A stretch of DNA of 34,991 bases from Mesostigma viride (GCA_009746045.1 RPFO01000709.1:32501-67491); one strand, 5' to 3'. Shown: positions 11,257-21,556, counted from the stretch's first letter. A program made the numbers and translations. Notes: generated from the sequence alone by a model not told the origin.

Positions 11257-11398
11257 GGAATATATATGTATAGTTGTGTAGATTAGTCAGGCTTAGCCTA
11301 GCATGTGGCCCACGCGCATGTGCGCCCATAATGGCCCCCATGGATGATGCCCTCAGAATTTTGCCAAGCCATGCCTATAATAATAAATCATAAGTACA

Positions 11399-11721
11399 TG
11401 AGCCACGAGCCACGAGCGGACATCAGGCTGACGGCGGAGCTCAGCACTTTTGCGTCTGAGCCCCAAATGCAGTCAGATCACTTGCAACCGATGCGTCTTT
11501 TCTAGGCGCATCTGCTACTACCATCGGTTACAGCTGTAACGCAGTATTGTGACCGGTATTGTGACATATCACGTGACGAGCCACGAGGTAGCCATGGCTG
11601 ACGGAGGAGCTCATAACTTTCACGTTTGCCGCACCGAATTTAGCCGTGAATATCACAGTCGACGCGTCTTTCCACGACGCACATGCTGATATAATTTTCC
11701 GAAGCTATTACGCAATATAGG
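11399..11721 (+). repeat. Two tandem leader units before LINE ORF1 (possible promoter monomers)
   Basis: Unit 1 (about 11399-11576) and unit 2 (about 11577-11721) both begin GAGCCACGAG and share GGCTGACGG-GGAGCTCA, an ACGCGTCTTT/ATGCGTCTTT word, a GCGCA/ACGCA-CTGCT word and a TAACGCAGTAT/TTACGCAATAT word, in order. Unit 2 ends right at the ATG of the ORF1 frame. Unit 1 ends in TCACGTGA with a CACGTG box (11570-11575). The layout resembles the tandem monomers that act as promoters of mouse L1; that function is inference. Confidence 0.6.
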
Positions 11722-12593
11722 ATGAGCAAACGCCTCTCGACGCAACGCAGCCTGGCGCTCAGCAATGAAAATCCGTCTGCAGCTTCGGCTGCAGCTTCGC
11801 CCACCGGCCCAGAAGGCAGCGGCGCCACTAGCCAAGCTCTAGTGGTCGCCCAGCCCCCTCTCGGGCTCGCCTCGCCAGCAGCGTCGCCTGAACCCAAGCG
11901 CAGTCGCTCTGCCGAGCCGACCTGGGACGCGTTCGACTTTGACGCCAGCCAGCCCGGCTTTTTTGACAAGCTCAACCCCGACAAGATCCTGAGCTACGTG
12001 TTTTTCGGATCGTATGCCTCGCTTCTCGAGATGTGCAAGCAACTCTTCCATCAGGGCCGCCTCACCGATGCTTTCCAGAGACGCACCCACACCTTTGACC
12101 AAATCCTCAAATGCCGCCGCCCCCACCTTCAGCTACGCGTCCTTTTCTCCCTCCTTGGCCGCTCCCTCGAGGAGCTTTGGCCCCCCACGCCCCTCACCAC
12201 CACCTTTATAACCGAATCCTCCATCCGGCATCCGCTCACTCCTCAAGGAGGCCCTCGAGCAGCACGTGGCCCCCATCGCTGCAGATGTGGCGGCCATGCC
12301 AGGCAGCTCGCTGGCTGCCGAGCTTCCCCTCCTCTCCACCATCTCTGGACACCGCCACCTCCACCCTCCTCGCCTCCTCCACCGCCACCACCCCCACCTC
12401 CGACGCCATCACTGCCCAGCTCCGCGACATCGACCAGCGTCTTAAGGACAATGCCATCGCTATCGAGGTCCTGCAGAACACCGCATGCCTCACCGCCCAG
12501 GCGGTGAAGGACATTGCCGCCAAGCCAGCCCCTGCTGGCCTGGCCGGCGATGCTCCTCCCATCACGACCTGGGCGGACATGCTTAACCCATAG
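11722..12593 (+). pseudogene. L1-like LINE ORF1, N-terminal half, frameshifted
   Basis: The frame from the ATG at 11722 starts MSKRLSTQRSLALSNENPSA, is Ala/Ser/Pro-rich, then contains the ordered stretch LNPDKILSYVFFGSYASLL and LFHQGRLTDAFQRRTHTFDQ. Coding character then moves to a second frame near 12210 (IRSLLKEALEQHVAPIAAD) and a third near 12350, which gives a short heptad-like helix (ITAQLRDIDQRLKDNAIAIE) and ends TTWADMLNP, stop at 12591-12593. A disordered N-terminus, a coiled coil and a TWA-type linker are usual before the RRM of plant/algal L1 ORF1. Two frame changes mean this copy is not intact as written. The RRM part is not contiguous with it. Confidence 0.55.
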
Positions 12594-13786
12594 TCCGGGA
12601 ATGGGTTTTTGGCATTTTTTGACCCCTGAAAATGAAAAAAATCATAACTCATAGACCACAACTCCAAGTACCCCCAACCAAGGTGCTAGGAATATCTACA
12701 CGTCAAGGGCTTTCAGAATATGCAATAATATCATGAGTTTATAAAGTGGTTTGCAAGATATTTAATGTAAAAGTTGGCCAAAAGACGATCATTTTCAGGC
12801 AAGGGAAATCCCCTTAGTAGTTTACCCCTGCAGGGAGGGTTCTAAAAAATTATTCTGGGGTTGGACAATGTCAATAGATAGTGCCACGGCATGCTTTCCT
12901 TGGGTCAGACCGCACGGATAGCCCAACTGACCTATATAATCCGCTCACTTACGTGTGTGGGTTACGCGTGCGTATGCAGCTATCCATGAATTGCCACACA
13001 CTTATGCATTGTATACAGCCACATAGGACTGTCAAAAGTGCTGGAAAACAAAGAAGTTGCTAAACCAGCACCAACGGAATGGCATCCTCCAAAGAAACAC
13101 CACAAACTGAGCAGATTTGGGGCTAATAGCACTCATACAGCAGGCATGGAAACCTGCTGCAAGAGGCACTGATACACTCGTGAAACAAGGATGCATAAAC
13201 GACAGATTCCCGTGCAAACGACATGCAAACACGTTGCGGTACCTGGCTTGATCACGACCTTTCCGGGTTCTGCTGCCGGGCCGGGACCCTCATATCTCAC
13301 ACGGGCTAATGCTTTCCAGGCATAGGCCGCCATAGCCTGATAATGCATGCATCCACCATGATTAGTTGATTACCAGGTTGATGTTCTGTGCAAAGATGAC
13401 CTATAAACGCATCCGAATTCACAGGGACGCTGCTGCGGATGTCCAGTACCAAAACTGGGTGCCCGGGCTGGCGAAGCCTGCCCGGCCATATAAGAAGAAA
13501 ATCGAAATATGACGTGCAATTACTCATCTGGTACTGGCGACCAAGAAATCAGTAACTACCTACCTGTATTTTCCCAATGCTATACATCTGGCCACCCCTG
13601 ACCTACGAAAATCACGCATCATCATTCTGAGCAACATTCTGAACCGTTACAAGCCGCGAGACGCAAATTTCCATGACAACGGCACGCTGGCAGCCATATC
13701 TAGTTACGCGCGCGCGCGAGTGAAAATTTTCCGCCAAAGTCACGTGATACTTTCTCAATACACGTTGTAATTACCGGCCAGGCTAT
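12594..13786. other. No gene seen between two LINE ORF1 parts
   Basis: No coding signal. The last 100 bases hold GCGCGCGCGCG (13708-13718), TTTTCCGCCAAAG and a CACGTG box (13741-13746) just before the ATG at 13787, possibly the leader of the next ORF1 copy. The rest may be an insertion or old flank. Confidence 0.4.
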
Positions 13787-14350
13787 ATGGCGAATATTAC
13801 CCCCAAATCTGCAGCGCAGCTCCAACGGCAGACGCTTGACCTCCGCGAGGAGGCCGAGCTCGCCAAGCGCAGCCTCAACGCCATACTCAAGAACTTTGAC
13901 ATGGAGGAAGGTGAGAATTCCGAGAAGCTTGCACGTGCGTTTGAGAGCAAAATCCTTGCACGCATGGGCCTCCTTGGTGAGATTAAGCTGACCGCCCACC
14001 GCCTCCCCCGCGCGCGGGGTAAGTGCCCAGGGGCGCCTCCGCTTCCTCTCATCTTTGAGAGCCCCGCGGACAAGATTTCGTTTCTCAGACGCCGCAAGCG
14101 GCTCGAGAACACTCCAATTCACCGTGGACGACGACTTGACCCTGGCGCAGCAACAACGGCGACGGGAGCTATGGCCGACCTACCTCCAGCTCCGGCAGAC
14201 CAAGGCGGGCCAGCCGGTGTACTGGAAGGGGGCGGCCATCTACGTCGGCCACAAGCCCTGGCACGCGACCCCCTCGACCACCTCGGCCCCAGCGACTCCA
14301 GAAGCCCCAGCCTTAGTAGCTGGGAATACAGCAGCAGTAGTGTAGAATAG
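13787..14350 (+). pseudogene. L1-like LINE ORF1, RRM and C-terminal domain, frameshifted
   Basis: Residues 1-45 start MANITPKSAAQLQRQTLDLR and form a charged helix. They are followed by an RRM-like region (GEIKLTAHRLPRARG, PPLPLIFESPADKISFLRRR), where an arginine-rich strand and FES-DK-FLRRRK match the beta4/helix2 part of L1 ORF1 RRMs. Near 14105-14115 the coding frame changes, and the C-terminal domain continues as FTVDDDLTLAQQQRRRELWP to about 14345. The product would be a single-strand nucleic-acid chaperone of the retrotransposon particle. There is no ORF2 downstream; a GTGAGAAA-rich element starts 64 bp after the stop. Confidence 0.6.
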
Positions 14351-14413
14351 TTAAGACGGTGGCCTTGTACATGCTCGCCTACTACAGGCACTATACCAGA
14401 TGCCAGCTGTAGC

Positions 14414-14757
14414 CTACACTAGGAACTCGGCTTTGAGAATGGGTGAGAAAAGGTGAGAAAAAGGGTGAGATGGGTGAGAAAAAGGGTGAGAAATGGGTGA
14501 GAATGGGTGAGAAAAGTGAGAAAATAGGGTGAGAAATGGGTGAGAATGGGTGAGAAAAGGGCAATCTCACCCGGGTGAGATTGCCCCAAAAAGGTGAAAA
14601 AAGGGGAAAAACGTGAGAAAAATCTCAAAAAACAGGACGTGAGATAAGTGAGAAAAACGGGAGGTGTGAAACGTGAGAAAAGTGAGAAAATCAGGACGTG
14701 AGAAAAGTGAGAAAAACAGGACGTGAGAAAAGTGAGAAAACACAGCGCTGAAAAACA
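14414..14757 (+). mobile_element. GTGAGAAA-rich palindromic element, copy 1
   Basis: Begins with CTACACTAGGAACTC (14414-14428), then about 120 bp of GGGTGAGAAA/GGGTGAGAAT repeats, a perfect 28-bp palindrome (14559-14586, half-site GGGCAATCTCACCC), then about 170 bp of ACGTGAGAAAAGTGAGAAAA repeats with CAGGACGTGAG. An inverted relative with the same terminal word and a similar central palindrome lies at 17330-17676. It has no coding capacity. I infer a non-autonomous transposable element; the outer right end is not certain. Confidence 0.6.
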
Positions 14758-14908
14758 CACCCATAATGCAATATGCTGGCAGCAGACACATGCATGCAGT
14801 GCCAGTAACAACCGCTGTTCAAAACAGCACGAACAATAATGATTTTTTCATTAAATGTTTGAATAATTTTAATGTTTACAGCTGCAAGAACCCGTTGATT
14901 CAACTATT

Positions 14909-15057
14909 CAACACTGTTATGGCGTTATGTACATCTTCGGCATTCAAATATGCCTGTTCAACACAGTCTGTTATGGCGTTATGACATCTTCGGCATTCAA
15001 TGCCTGTTCAACACAGTCTGTTATGGCGTTATGACATCTTCCGCATTCAATGCCTAT
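14909..15057. repeat. 50-bp tandem repeat, three units
   Basis: Units at 14909-14958, 14959-15008 and 15009-15057 share CTGTTATGGCGTTATG, ACATCTTCGGCATTCAA and TGCCTGTTCAACAC. Units 2 and 3 are nearly identical. Confidence 0.9.
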
Positions 15058-15621
15058 CATCAAATACTATATGGTAGCTAGCTAACAAAGCGTGCCGGTC
15101 GACAGGGCGTCACATGCTGACTTGAAAGTGGAACCGCTTGCATTTTACTCTCGTGGTCCCTGCAAGAAATAAACAAACCGACACAATATACGCAAGAGGA
15201 AAAGAAATCAGATCCTTGACATAGATGTAAGCGTTCTACAAGGAAGAGCTCACCAGCACCTAACGGTCCATGCAGCAAATGTGTAGAACCCAACACTCAC
15301 TCTTATGGCAAAGCAGCCCCATGTGGCAAGGCAGCACCATACACATGAATCACACCATGCGCCAGATGTCACACGAGCAAGGCACAACGTTGTCGTCGGA
15401 TCAGAAAGCAACAAACGTGAAAACGCTAGCGGCCCAAATCTGAGATTCCGCGGAACACAGAAAATAAGAAAGCTCAGAAGCTACCAGCAAGGGATCGAAC
15501 ATATGACCTTTGGCATGATTTCGCGGCTGTGTGAGTCTCCTGATCCGAAGGCATCTCACTTAATTAACGTTTCGAAACAGCCAAACTGCGGAAAATCTCT
15601 TACCGGAGAGAGTTGCCAATA
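15058..15621. other. No gene seen
   Basis: A plus-strand frame is open from 15305 into the family A copy but shows no domain or coding bias. GGGATCGAAC at 15491-15500 resembles a reversed tRNA B box, but no cloverleaf can be folded around it. Confidence 0.4.
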
Positions 15622-15850
15622 TCAAGGAGACAACCAGCGCAGGCCAGAAATCGGGAGAATCCGGACCATGGTAGCTCGAGCCTGCCGTTATCTTGTCCGC
15701 GTTTTCGAGTCGTGCAGGATTATGAATATGAATGGAGATGGAAATGTGTAGCCTTGTGCATTGAAATTACGGCTGGCTGACGTGAAGAGCGACTACATGA
15801 CCTACACGGTGGGGCCGGAAACGGCTTGCTTGATTGTGTTTCATCGTGGG
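15622..15850 (+). repeat. Dispersed repeat family A, copy 3
   Basis: Starts ATCAAGGAGACAACCAGCGC, contains the CCATGGTAGCTCGAGCCTGC core at 15666-15685 and follows copy 2 nearly base for base through GGTGGGGCCGGAAACGGC to GCTTGCTTGATTG, after which the two diverge. Confidence 0.85.
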
Positions 15851-16218
15851 CAACGAGTCCAACAACTACTTTCTCTGGGCGGCAAACTGCGGCAAATTGA
15901 ACGCAAACCTCATCATGAAATCTTGACCGTCGAAATGTAACCATCCGACGACTTATGCAGTATGCCGCGTAATTTTCTGTTGCGGGAGAGCCGTTGGGCC
16001 GGTTCCCGACGCGGGCGACCAGTGGTTTGCGTTAAGTTAACTTAGCTGAAGTTCTCCAACAGAAGTGACCCAAGCCGCATGATGGCACTCATCGACGGCC
16101 TCAGTCTATTGACGCGTCGGCCCGATTTTGGCGGCACCCAATTTGACCCCAACGGCACCTACCGACAAAGGGCATAGGTACGTACGTTTCACGCGCACCA
16201 CGACCTTCGAGCTCTGCT
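15851..16218. other. No gene seen
   Basis: Nothing recognisable. GATTTTGGCGGCACCC near 16122-16137 is E2F-like but isolated. Confidence 0.35.
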
Positions 16219-16330
16219 ATGGCGGTGGTGCCGTGGGGCCCGCATCAGACTGCGGGCCCTTATCTGCTTTGGCGGTGCTGCCGTTGGGCCCGCATCAGAA
16301 TTCAGGCCCTTTATGCAGGCGGGCCCTTAA
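16219..16330. repeat. 50-bp duplicated unit with GGGCCCGCATCAGA
   Basis: Two copies of TTGGCGGTG-TGCCGT-GGGCCCGCATCAGA followed by GGCCCTTA-type ends, starting near 16219 and 16269. No coding. Confidence 0.7.
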
Positions 16331-16485
16331 TGCATGTTACTTTTTTATTCTTCTGCATACAAATATGAAGCAATGAGGTCGTGTCCTCCGGATTTTTGCA
16401 TTTGCACCGTGGGCAGTTCTTGGACGTTTGGAAACATGCATGATGGCATGTGGCTAATGCAATGACTGAATCAAGCTAGACCGTT

Positions 16486-16690
16486 TCAGTGGTTTTTCAT
16501 TTGCGGGTATTTCCTCGTAAATGGTGGGAAAGCGATCGCAGCAATGGTTCTCACCACTAGACACTCCCGGCCAGTGAAGCTCGAAAAACACGCCCTGATC
16601 AAGCAAGCTGTTTCCGGCCCCACTGTATAGGTCATCTTACAGTCGCTCTTTGCGTAAGCCAGCCATAATTTCAATGAACAAGGCTGCACA
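16486..16690 (-). repeat. Dispersed repeat family A, copy 4 (inverted)
   Basis: Its reverse complement matches 10850-11024: TGGCTGGCTTACG, AGCTTGCTTGATCAGGGCG, TGGCCGGGAGTGTCTAGTGG, GCGATCGC and ATTTACGAGGAAATA. It continues past the point where copy 2 is interrupted with CCCGCAAATGAAAAACCACT, and this last part recurs at 20644-20688. Confidence 0.8.
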
Positions 16691-17329
16691 TTTGCATACT
16701 CTTTTCTTGGTTATCGGTGTGCCTTTGTTTGGATGCAGGGGGGATCGCTGTGCTGACACAACGCGTTCAACGTGCTGGGAATCAACAATCCTGACGTCCC
16801 AAGGTTTACTGGAGGGGCGGGGACCTGATGATCAACCACGAGATGTGGACGCCCCCTGCGGGCTAGAATAGCCCTAGCTTGTAATCATTGGCAGTCTCTG
16901 CCGCCATGGCAGCCATGCCTAGAATGTTTGCCTAGCTGAGCCATTATACCTAGTCACGTGCACCGCTAACACACGGTACACAACCAGCCATAGCCTTAGC
17001 TTAGTCCTTGTACAACCATGCTACGTCATGGCAATGCTCAGATCACTTGCCCATGCACCCGTTATGATATGCTCACATGGGTCTTATTGCACCCACAGAT
17101 TGCCGGATCGTTTATCGGGTCCAATAGCAGCTGCGACATGCCTTTGGCATGAAGGAGAAAGGGGGTCTGTGCCCTTCCTGTTGTGCACACACAGGGATTA
17201 AAAGCACTTCGGTGCTCCGTGATCCAACGGGAGCACGAGTTCAATTAATCATGTAATTAATTAATTAGTGGTGCTGAGTTTATTTTCATATTAATGACTT
17301 AATGAAATAAAGCTCATGATTTTTTTCGT
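16691..17329. other. No gene seen; ATTA-tailed stretch at the end
   Basis: 17090-17267 ends in GAGCACGAGTTCAATTAATC followed by an AATT-repeat run, like the tails of family B but with a different body, so it may be another tailed retroelement. Nothing else recognised. Confidence 0.35.
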
Positions 17330-17676
17330 GTTACACTCTTGGTGAGAAATTTCTCACCACGTTGACTTGTGATTTTTCTCGTGTTAGTGATTTTTCTCGT
17401 GTTGGTGAGAAACTTCTCAATTTTTTCACTTTTTCTCACTTTTTCTCACTTTTTCTCACCCATTCTCACCTTTTTTCTCACTTTAGGGTTTTTTCTCACC
17501 CAAATCTCACCCAAACCCCCTTTTTCTCACCAAAATCTCACCCTGGTGAGATTTTGTTGCCTAGCGTTTGCGGAAAAAAATTGAGATTTTTCTCACTTTT
17601 CTCACCTTTTTTCTCAAAGGGGTGAGAAAATTGAGGGTTTTTGAGAATTTTCTCAGAAATTGAGTTCCTAGTGTAG
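17330..17676 (-). mobile_element. GTGAGAAA-rich palindromic element, copy 2 (inverted)
   Basis: The minus strand starts with CTACACTAGGAACTC (17662-17676), then GTGAGAAA repeats, a near-perfect palindrome at 17531-17556 (arms CAAAATCTCACC and GGTGAGATTTTG) and further GTGAGAAA repeats to GGTGAGAAATTTCTCACC at 17340-17357, itself an inverted repeat. Copy 1 has the same order of parts, but the repeat words differ in detail, so the two are related and not recent duplicates. Confidence 0.6.
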
Positions 17677-20016
17677 CATTTTAGTCATGTACATGTGTGC
17701 CTATGATGATGAGCCACACTCCAGATGATGCCTATAGCTTTATGCAAGGGGTCCGGACACACCTGAACCCCCCCAAATTGAATACACATGTTTTGCACTC
17801 AATACCCATTCTGGCAATGCAAATTATGATGGGGGGCCATAAATATGACCCTTGGGCATGCATCTGGCTACTTTTTGAGTTCAAGGTCCATCACCATACA
17901 TGTGCACGGAGCTATTTTTAGCGCGCACACCCCCTAACAGCACGGATTGCCTAGGACAACCCCCCCACACTTGTGGACCAAACACCACATTTTTGTCAAA
18001 TCCCCACCCAGACCAAAGAATGGAGCTAATTTGCAGCACCAAAATCGCACGTCTGGGCATACTTATGCAGTTTACCGAAAAATACGTCTTTTTTGTGACT
18101 AAAAAAAAAAATCAAATCAAATACGCATGGGTTGGGCCCAGGGAGTCAAAAATAACTTCCACAGGGTGGGAATATCAATGGGACCAATTTTCAGCTCATT
18201 CTGACCACGTATGTGAACAGTTATGTTCTTTTGTATGAAAAAAAAAAATGCACGAAAATACGGTTTTATTCCAAATGGCTGCACCAATCACAACCTTGCC
18301 CACCACCAAGTGGGGCAAACAAGGTGCCAGCAAGTTATTTATCATGCAAACTATCTTGGAATCAAAATTCAGGTCATTCTGAGCTAGACTGATGGCATAA
18401 ACTAGTGTCCTCAACTGCCACCCCTCAACCCTAGTATAGACTGGCATGAGCTCAAACATAACCCTTTTCATCACCTGCCCACCACAAATCATCAGAATCC
18501 TAACATAGACGGCTGCCAATTGAGTTATACAAACAGCCACCAAATGCAGGATCAAGCTGAGCATGAGCCTTGAGTACTAGAGAGGTCATTCATAGCATGC
18601 AGCACCACACTATGGTAGCATAGTTGGCAATCTTCATTGGTAATAACAGAAATGTTTAGAGGCCCAAGCAACGTTCAATAGCAACAGAAACATGTGGGAT
18701 TAGATGGGTGACTCGTACATGCTAGCCACACCCCACACCTCACCATGGTTGTAAACCATGCTCAACAATAAGGTGCATAAACAGCATGCTCATCTACACG
18801 TGCTATGCTGACTTAGAGTAGAGGATGATGCCTCAATCAACCAGCAATAATAACACAATGTTCTAACCCTGCAGGTTCACATTGCACCCCGTTCAAAAAC
18901 CAACCAACAAAACAGAACTGTAAGCGCAAACACAAAATACAGCAAAGCCATAAGAGAAATGGCTTGCAGCCATCCTCATAAGCATGGCTAGCATCCTTGA
19001 GAGCACATTGATTGTGAAGCATAGTGGCTGTGATCCACAAATCTAAAGAGGACACACACGTAAGCATAGCTTACACATATACAAAGCATGGCCAGCAAGA
19101 GAAGTATAGCCACCTTGTTTCCCAGCACGTTGAGACGCACGGTTCATATGCTCGCCAGCTTGTTGCATGCCGCCCTCGAGGCATGCCGGGGTACGTGTTG
19201 AATATGCAATATAAGCACTCTGCCATCCAAATCCTTCCATATATCATTACATTAACGTAGCAGCTTACCTTGATATTACCCAATCCTAGACAGGATTTCA
19301 GAGCTTGCCACGCATAACGTAAGCGAATCGGTTGAAAGCTGCCGGAAAACTAGAGACGTGCATGCAGCAAGCGGCGAACAAAACAACGCACCCTTCCAGG
19401 AAACCGTGCTGAAAGCTTAGAATAAAGGGATTTCTAAACGCAATAGACTTCGGGGGTAACCACTGGATAATAGACGTACAATGGCATGCTATCTTTCCTG
19501 ACAAGGCGCGCAAGAAATGCCAGCCACCCATGGACGGGTTGACAGCGCATAAAGCAGGACCTGGCGTTTTCTTTCCGAAAATGACGAGGAAAAGTAATAA
19601 AATAAAAGGTTCTTTAACATTTTCAATCTCCCCGTTAATGAACGTTGCTTTCTGCATCGCTAGGGACTAAGAACCTTTGTAATTATCGCTGTAGGCATGT
19701 ATTGCTGCTTATTCGTTGCGGCAAGATTTCCGGGCCAGACCCCCTCGCAAACGCGGATGAAAAATGGCATCGATCTCGTCAATAATGCATCTTCGGCTAC
19801 GCAAGATCATGATGAAACTTTGATTTGACGCATCTGCATAATTTTCTGCGGTCTTATTGCCATATTACTGCATTTATTACCTAACGCACGTCGCCATGGC
19901 CAACTTGGCGCAAGGGTTACGCGCATCGTGCACCACAATTTCACGTGCCGGGTACCGGCGCGAATTTTTTGGCGCGAAATAATTCCGGTGTGTCCGGACC
20001 CCTTAATTATGCAGTG
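17677..20016. other. Long non-coding stretch
   Basis: I see no reliable exon or RNA gene. A minus-strand frame of 119 codons at 19298-19657 has no recognisable feature. The upstream-looking part near 19740-19980 carries a G-box and an E2F-type site, and part of it (GACGCATCTGCATAATTTTC) resembles the LINE leader unit 2. Confidence 0.4.
19942..19979. promoter_or_regulatory. G-box and palindromic E2F-type site
   Basis: CACGTG at 19942-19947 is followed by TTTGGCGCGAAA at 19968-19979, which matches the E2F/DP consensus TTTSGCGCSAAA exactly. The first half of the latter also fits CGCGAATTTTTTGGCGCG as a broader inverted repeat. Which gene it would serve is unknown; the match may be chance or part of a LINE-like leader. 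Confidence 0.3.
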
Positions 20017-20292
20017 CCCATGCAGGGAGTCACTCTCTGCTGAGAAGCCATGCCCTAGCTCTTGTATAGCTATATGCTGATCTTCCCCACCTATGACGAG
20101 CTCCCCTTAGCTGGGTGTTGCCCGAGACTCTGGGTGGTGCAGGTGCCCTAGTGCACCTAGAGCAAGTGTTATTTATTACATTCCCACCCTTGCAGGAAGT
20201 AGCTTAGAATGTATTATAGGCCATATGCCCCTTCTCTGGGCTGTGTGCTACAGATACTCCCAACGGAGTTATGTTCCTAATTAATTAATTAA
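20017..20292 (+). repeat. Family B, copy 4 with AATT tail
   Basis: Contains CTCTCTGCTGAGAAGCCATG, GATCTTCCCC, CCTTAGCTGGG, GTGCAGGTGCCCTAGTGCAC, ACATTCCCACCCTTGCAGG, GCCATATGCCCCTTCTCTGG, ACTCCCAACGGAGTTATG and an AATT tail (20278-20292). Confidence 0.85.
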
Positions 20293-20329
20293 TGCCTATA
20301 ATGGTGGGACCTCCCATGGATGTTGACTT

Positions 20330-20643
20330 AGCCATGCTATGCCTATGCAGAGAGATGCTCTCTGTTGAGAAGCCATGCCCTAGCTTGCTCTTAATTGTAT
20401 AGCTATGATGATCTTCCCCCACATGACAGGCTCCCCCTTAGCTGGGCATAACTTGATAGATCATGCAATGATGGGGGTGCAGGTGCCCTGGCGCACCTAG
20501 ATCGCAGGGGTAGTTTACATTCCCACCCTTGCAGGAAGTAGCCTATAGAATGTATTAAAAGCCATATGCCCCTTCTCAGGGATATGTGCTATACAGATAC
20601 TCCCAACGGAGTTATGTTTCTAATTAATTAATTAATTAATTAT
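20330..20643 (+). repeat. Family B, copy 5 with AATT tail
   Basis: Same order of parts as copy 4, in direct repeat with it, ending in an AATT tail (20620-20643). The two copies are clearly similar and only about 40 bp apart. Confidence 0.85.
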
Positions 20644-20688
20644 GAGGAAATGCCCGCAAATGGAAAACCACTGAAAAGGTCTAGCTAT
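20644..20688 (+). repeat. Family A, terminal fragment
   Basis: TGAGGAAATGCCCGCAAATG, then AAAACCACTGAAA and GGTCTAGCT, matches the outer end of the inverted family A copy at 16478-16515. Confidence 0.65.
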
Positions 20689-21556
20689 AGTCAGTCATTA
20701 CGTTAGCCATGCCATGATTCCAAACGTCCAAGAACTTGCACACGGTGCAAAGGCAAAAAGCCGGAGGACAGCACTTAACAAATGTGCGGCGGGAACCAAA
20801 AGCCCGCGTATCCCAGAAAACATATAGTGTTGCTGCAGCGACGCGACGATGTGGATCGACAACGAATCCAGTGCCAAGCTCAGAACGTCCGCAAAGGAGA
20901 TCTGGCATCACAGGGGTCAGATGTGCGGAGATACTACGCGATCCAGTAGTGTAGCACATATCCCTGATCAAAAAATTTGACGTCGAGAAGGGGCATATGG
21001 GCGTCCCCAACATCTACTGCTCCAACCTAGGGCCATTGCTGGTACTTTTGACGTCATGAAAGCAGCGTTTTGGACTAGTGGAATATGATTTTACAGCATA
21101 AAAAGTCCATTTTATCATGAATGAACATGGCCAACAACCCCAAGTGCCCCTAAATTTCTCAATATTTGTAGAGAAATGCTACTTCTCATAATTAAAACCT
21201 GCACAAATGCACAATTTGGGGCATGCATGTGAAAGTTTGAAGTACAAATTCACAATGAGGTTTTACATTTTTCAATTATTAATGGTATCTCATTCTTCAA
21301 TCAATCAATTTGCAATCGTTCAAACAATTTATTCATTTCATACATGTCCGAATATGTTGAAAGAACACATGCAAGTGCTCAATCAGCGTGGACCCCCTTG
21401 GACGCGCCCCACCATATATACATTGGACACGTCACCCCAACTACTAAACTGCCCAAAGTCACGGTCACTGAACCAACTACTATGTACATCTGCATTTCTC
21501 CACGTTGCGGTGGGCAATTACGTGCAAAACGCGATTTCGTGCAAAGTCCTCGCCCA
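20689..21556. other. No gene recognised; minus-strand open stretch and family B fragment
   Basis: The minus strand is open from about 20945 to 20690 (STSAHLTPV-like, then GFVVDPHRRVAAATLYVFWD) without a family I know. A split family B fragment (GTAGCACATATCCCTGA ... GAGAAGGGGCATATGG) lies at 20951-21000 with an insert. The rest to 21556 shows nothing. Confidence 0.35.

Noticed and set aside
13708-13718. CG-dinucleotide run as Z-DNA or regulatory site
   Set aside because: Only 11 bases; no supporting context beyond its place before a LINE-like frame.
15491-15500. tRNA or tRNA-derived SINE B box on the minus strand
   Set aside because: GTTCGATCCC fits a B box, but no A box at the right distance and no acceptor or T stem can be formed.
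19298-19657. Minus-strand 119-codon frame
   Set aside because: No recognisable domain, splice sites or codon bias; length is within chance for this composition.
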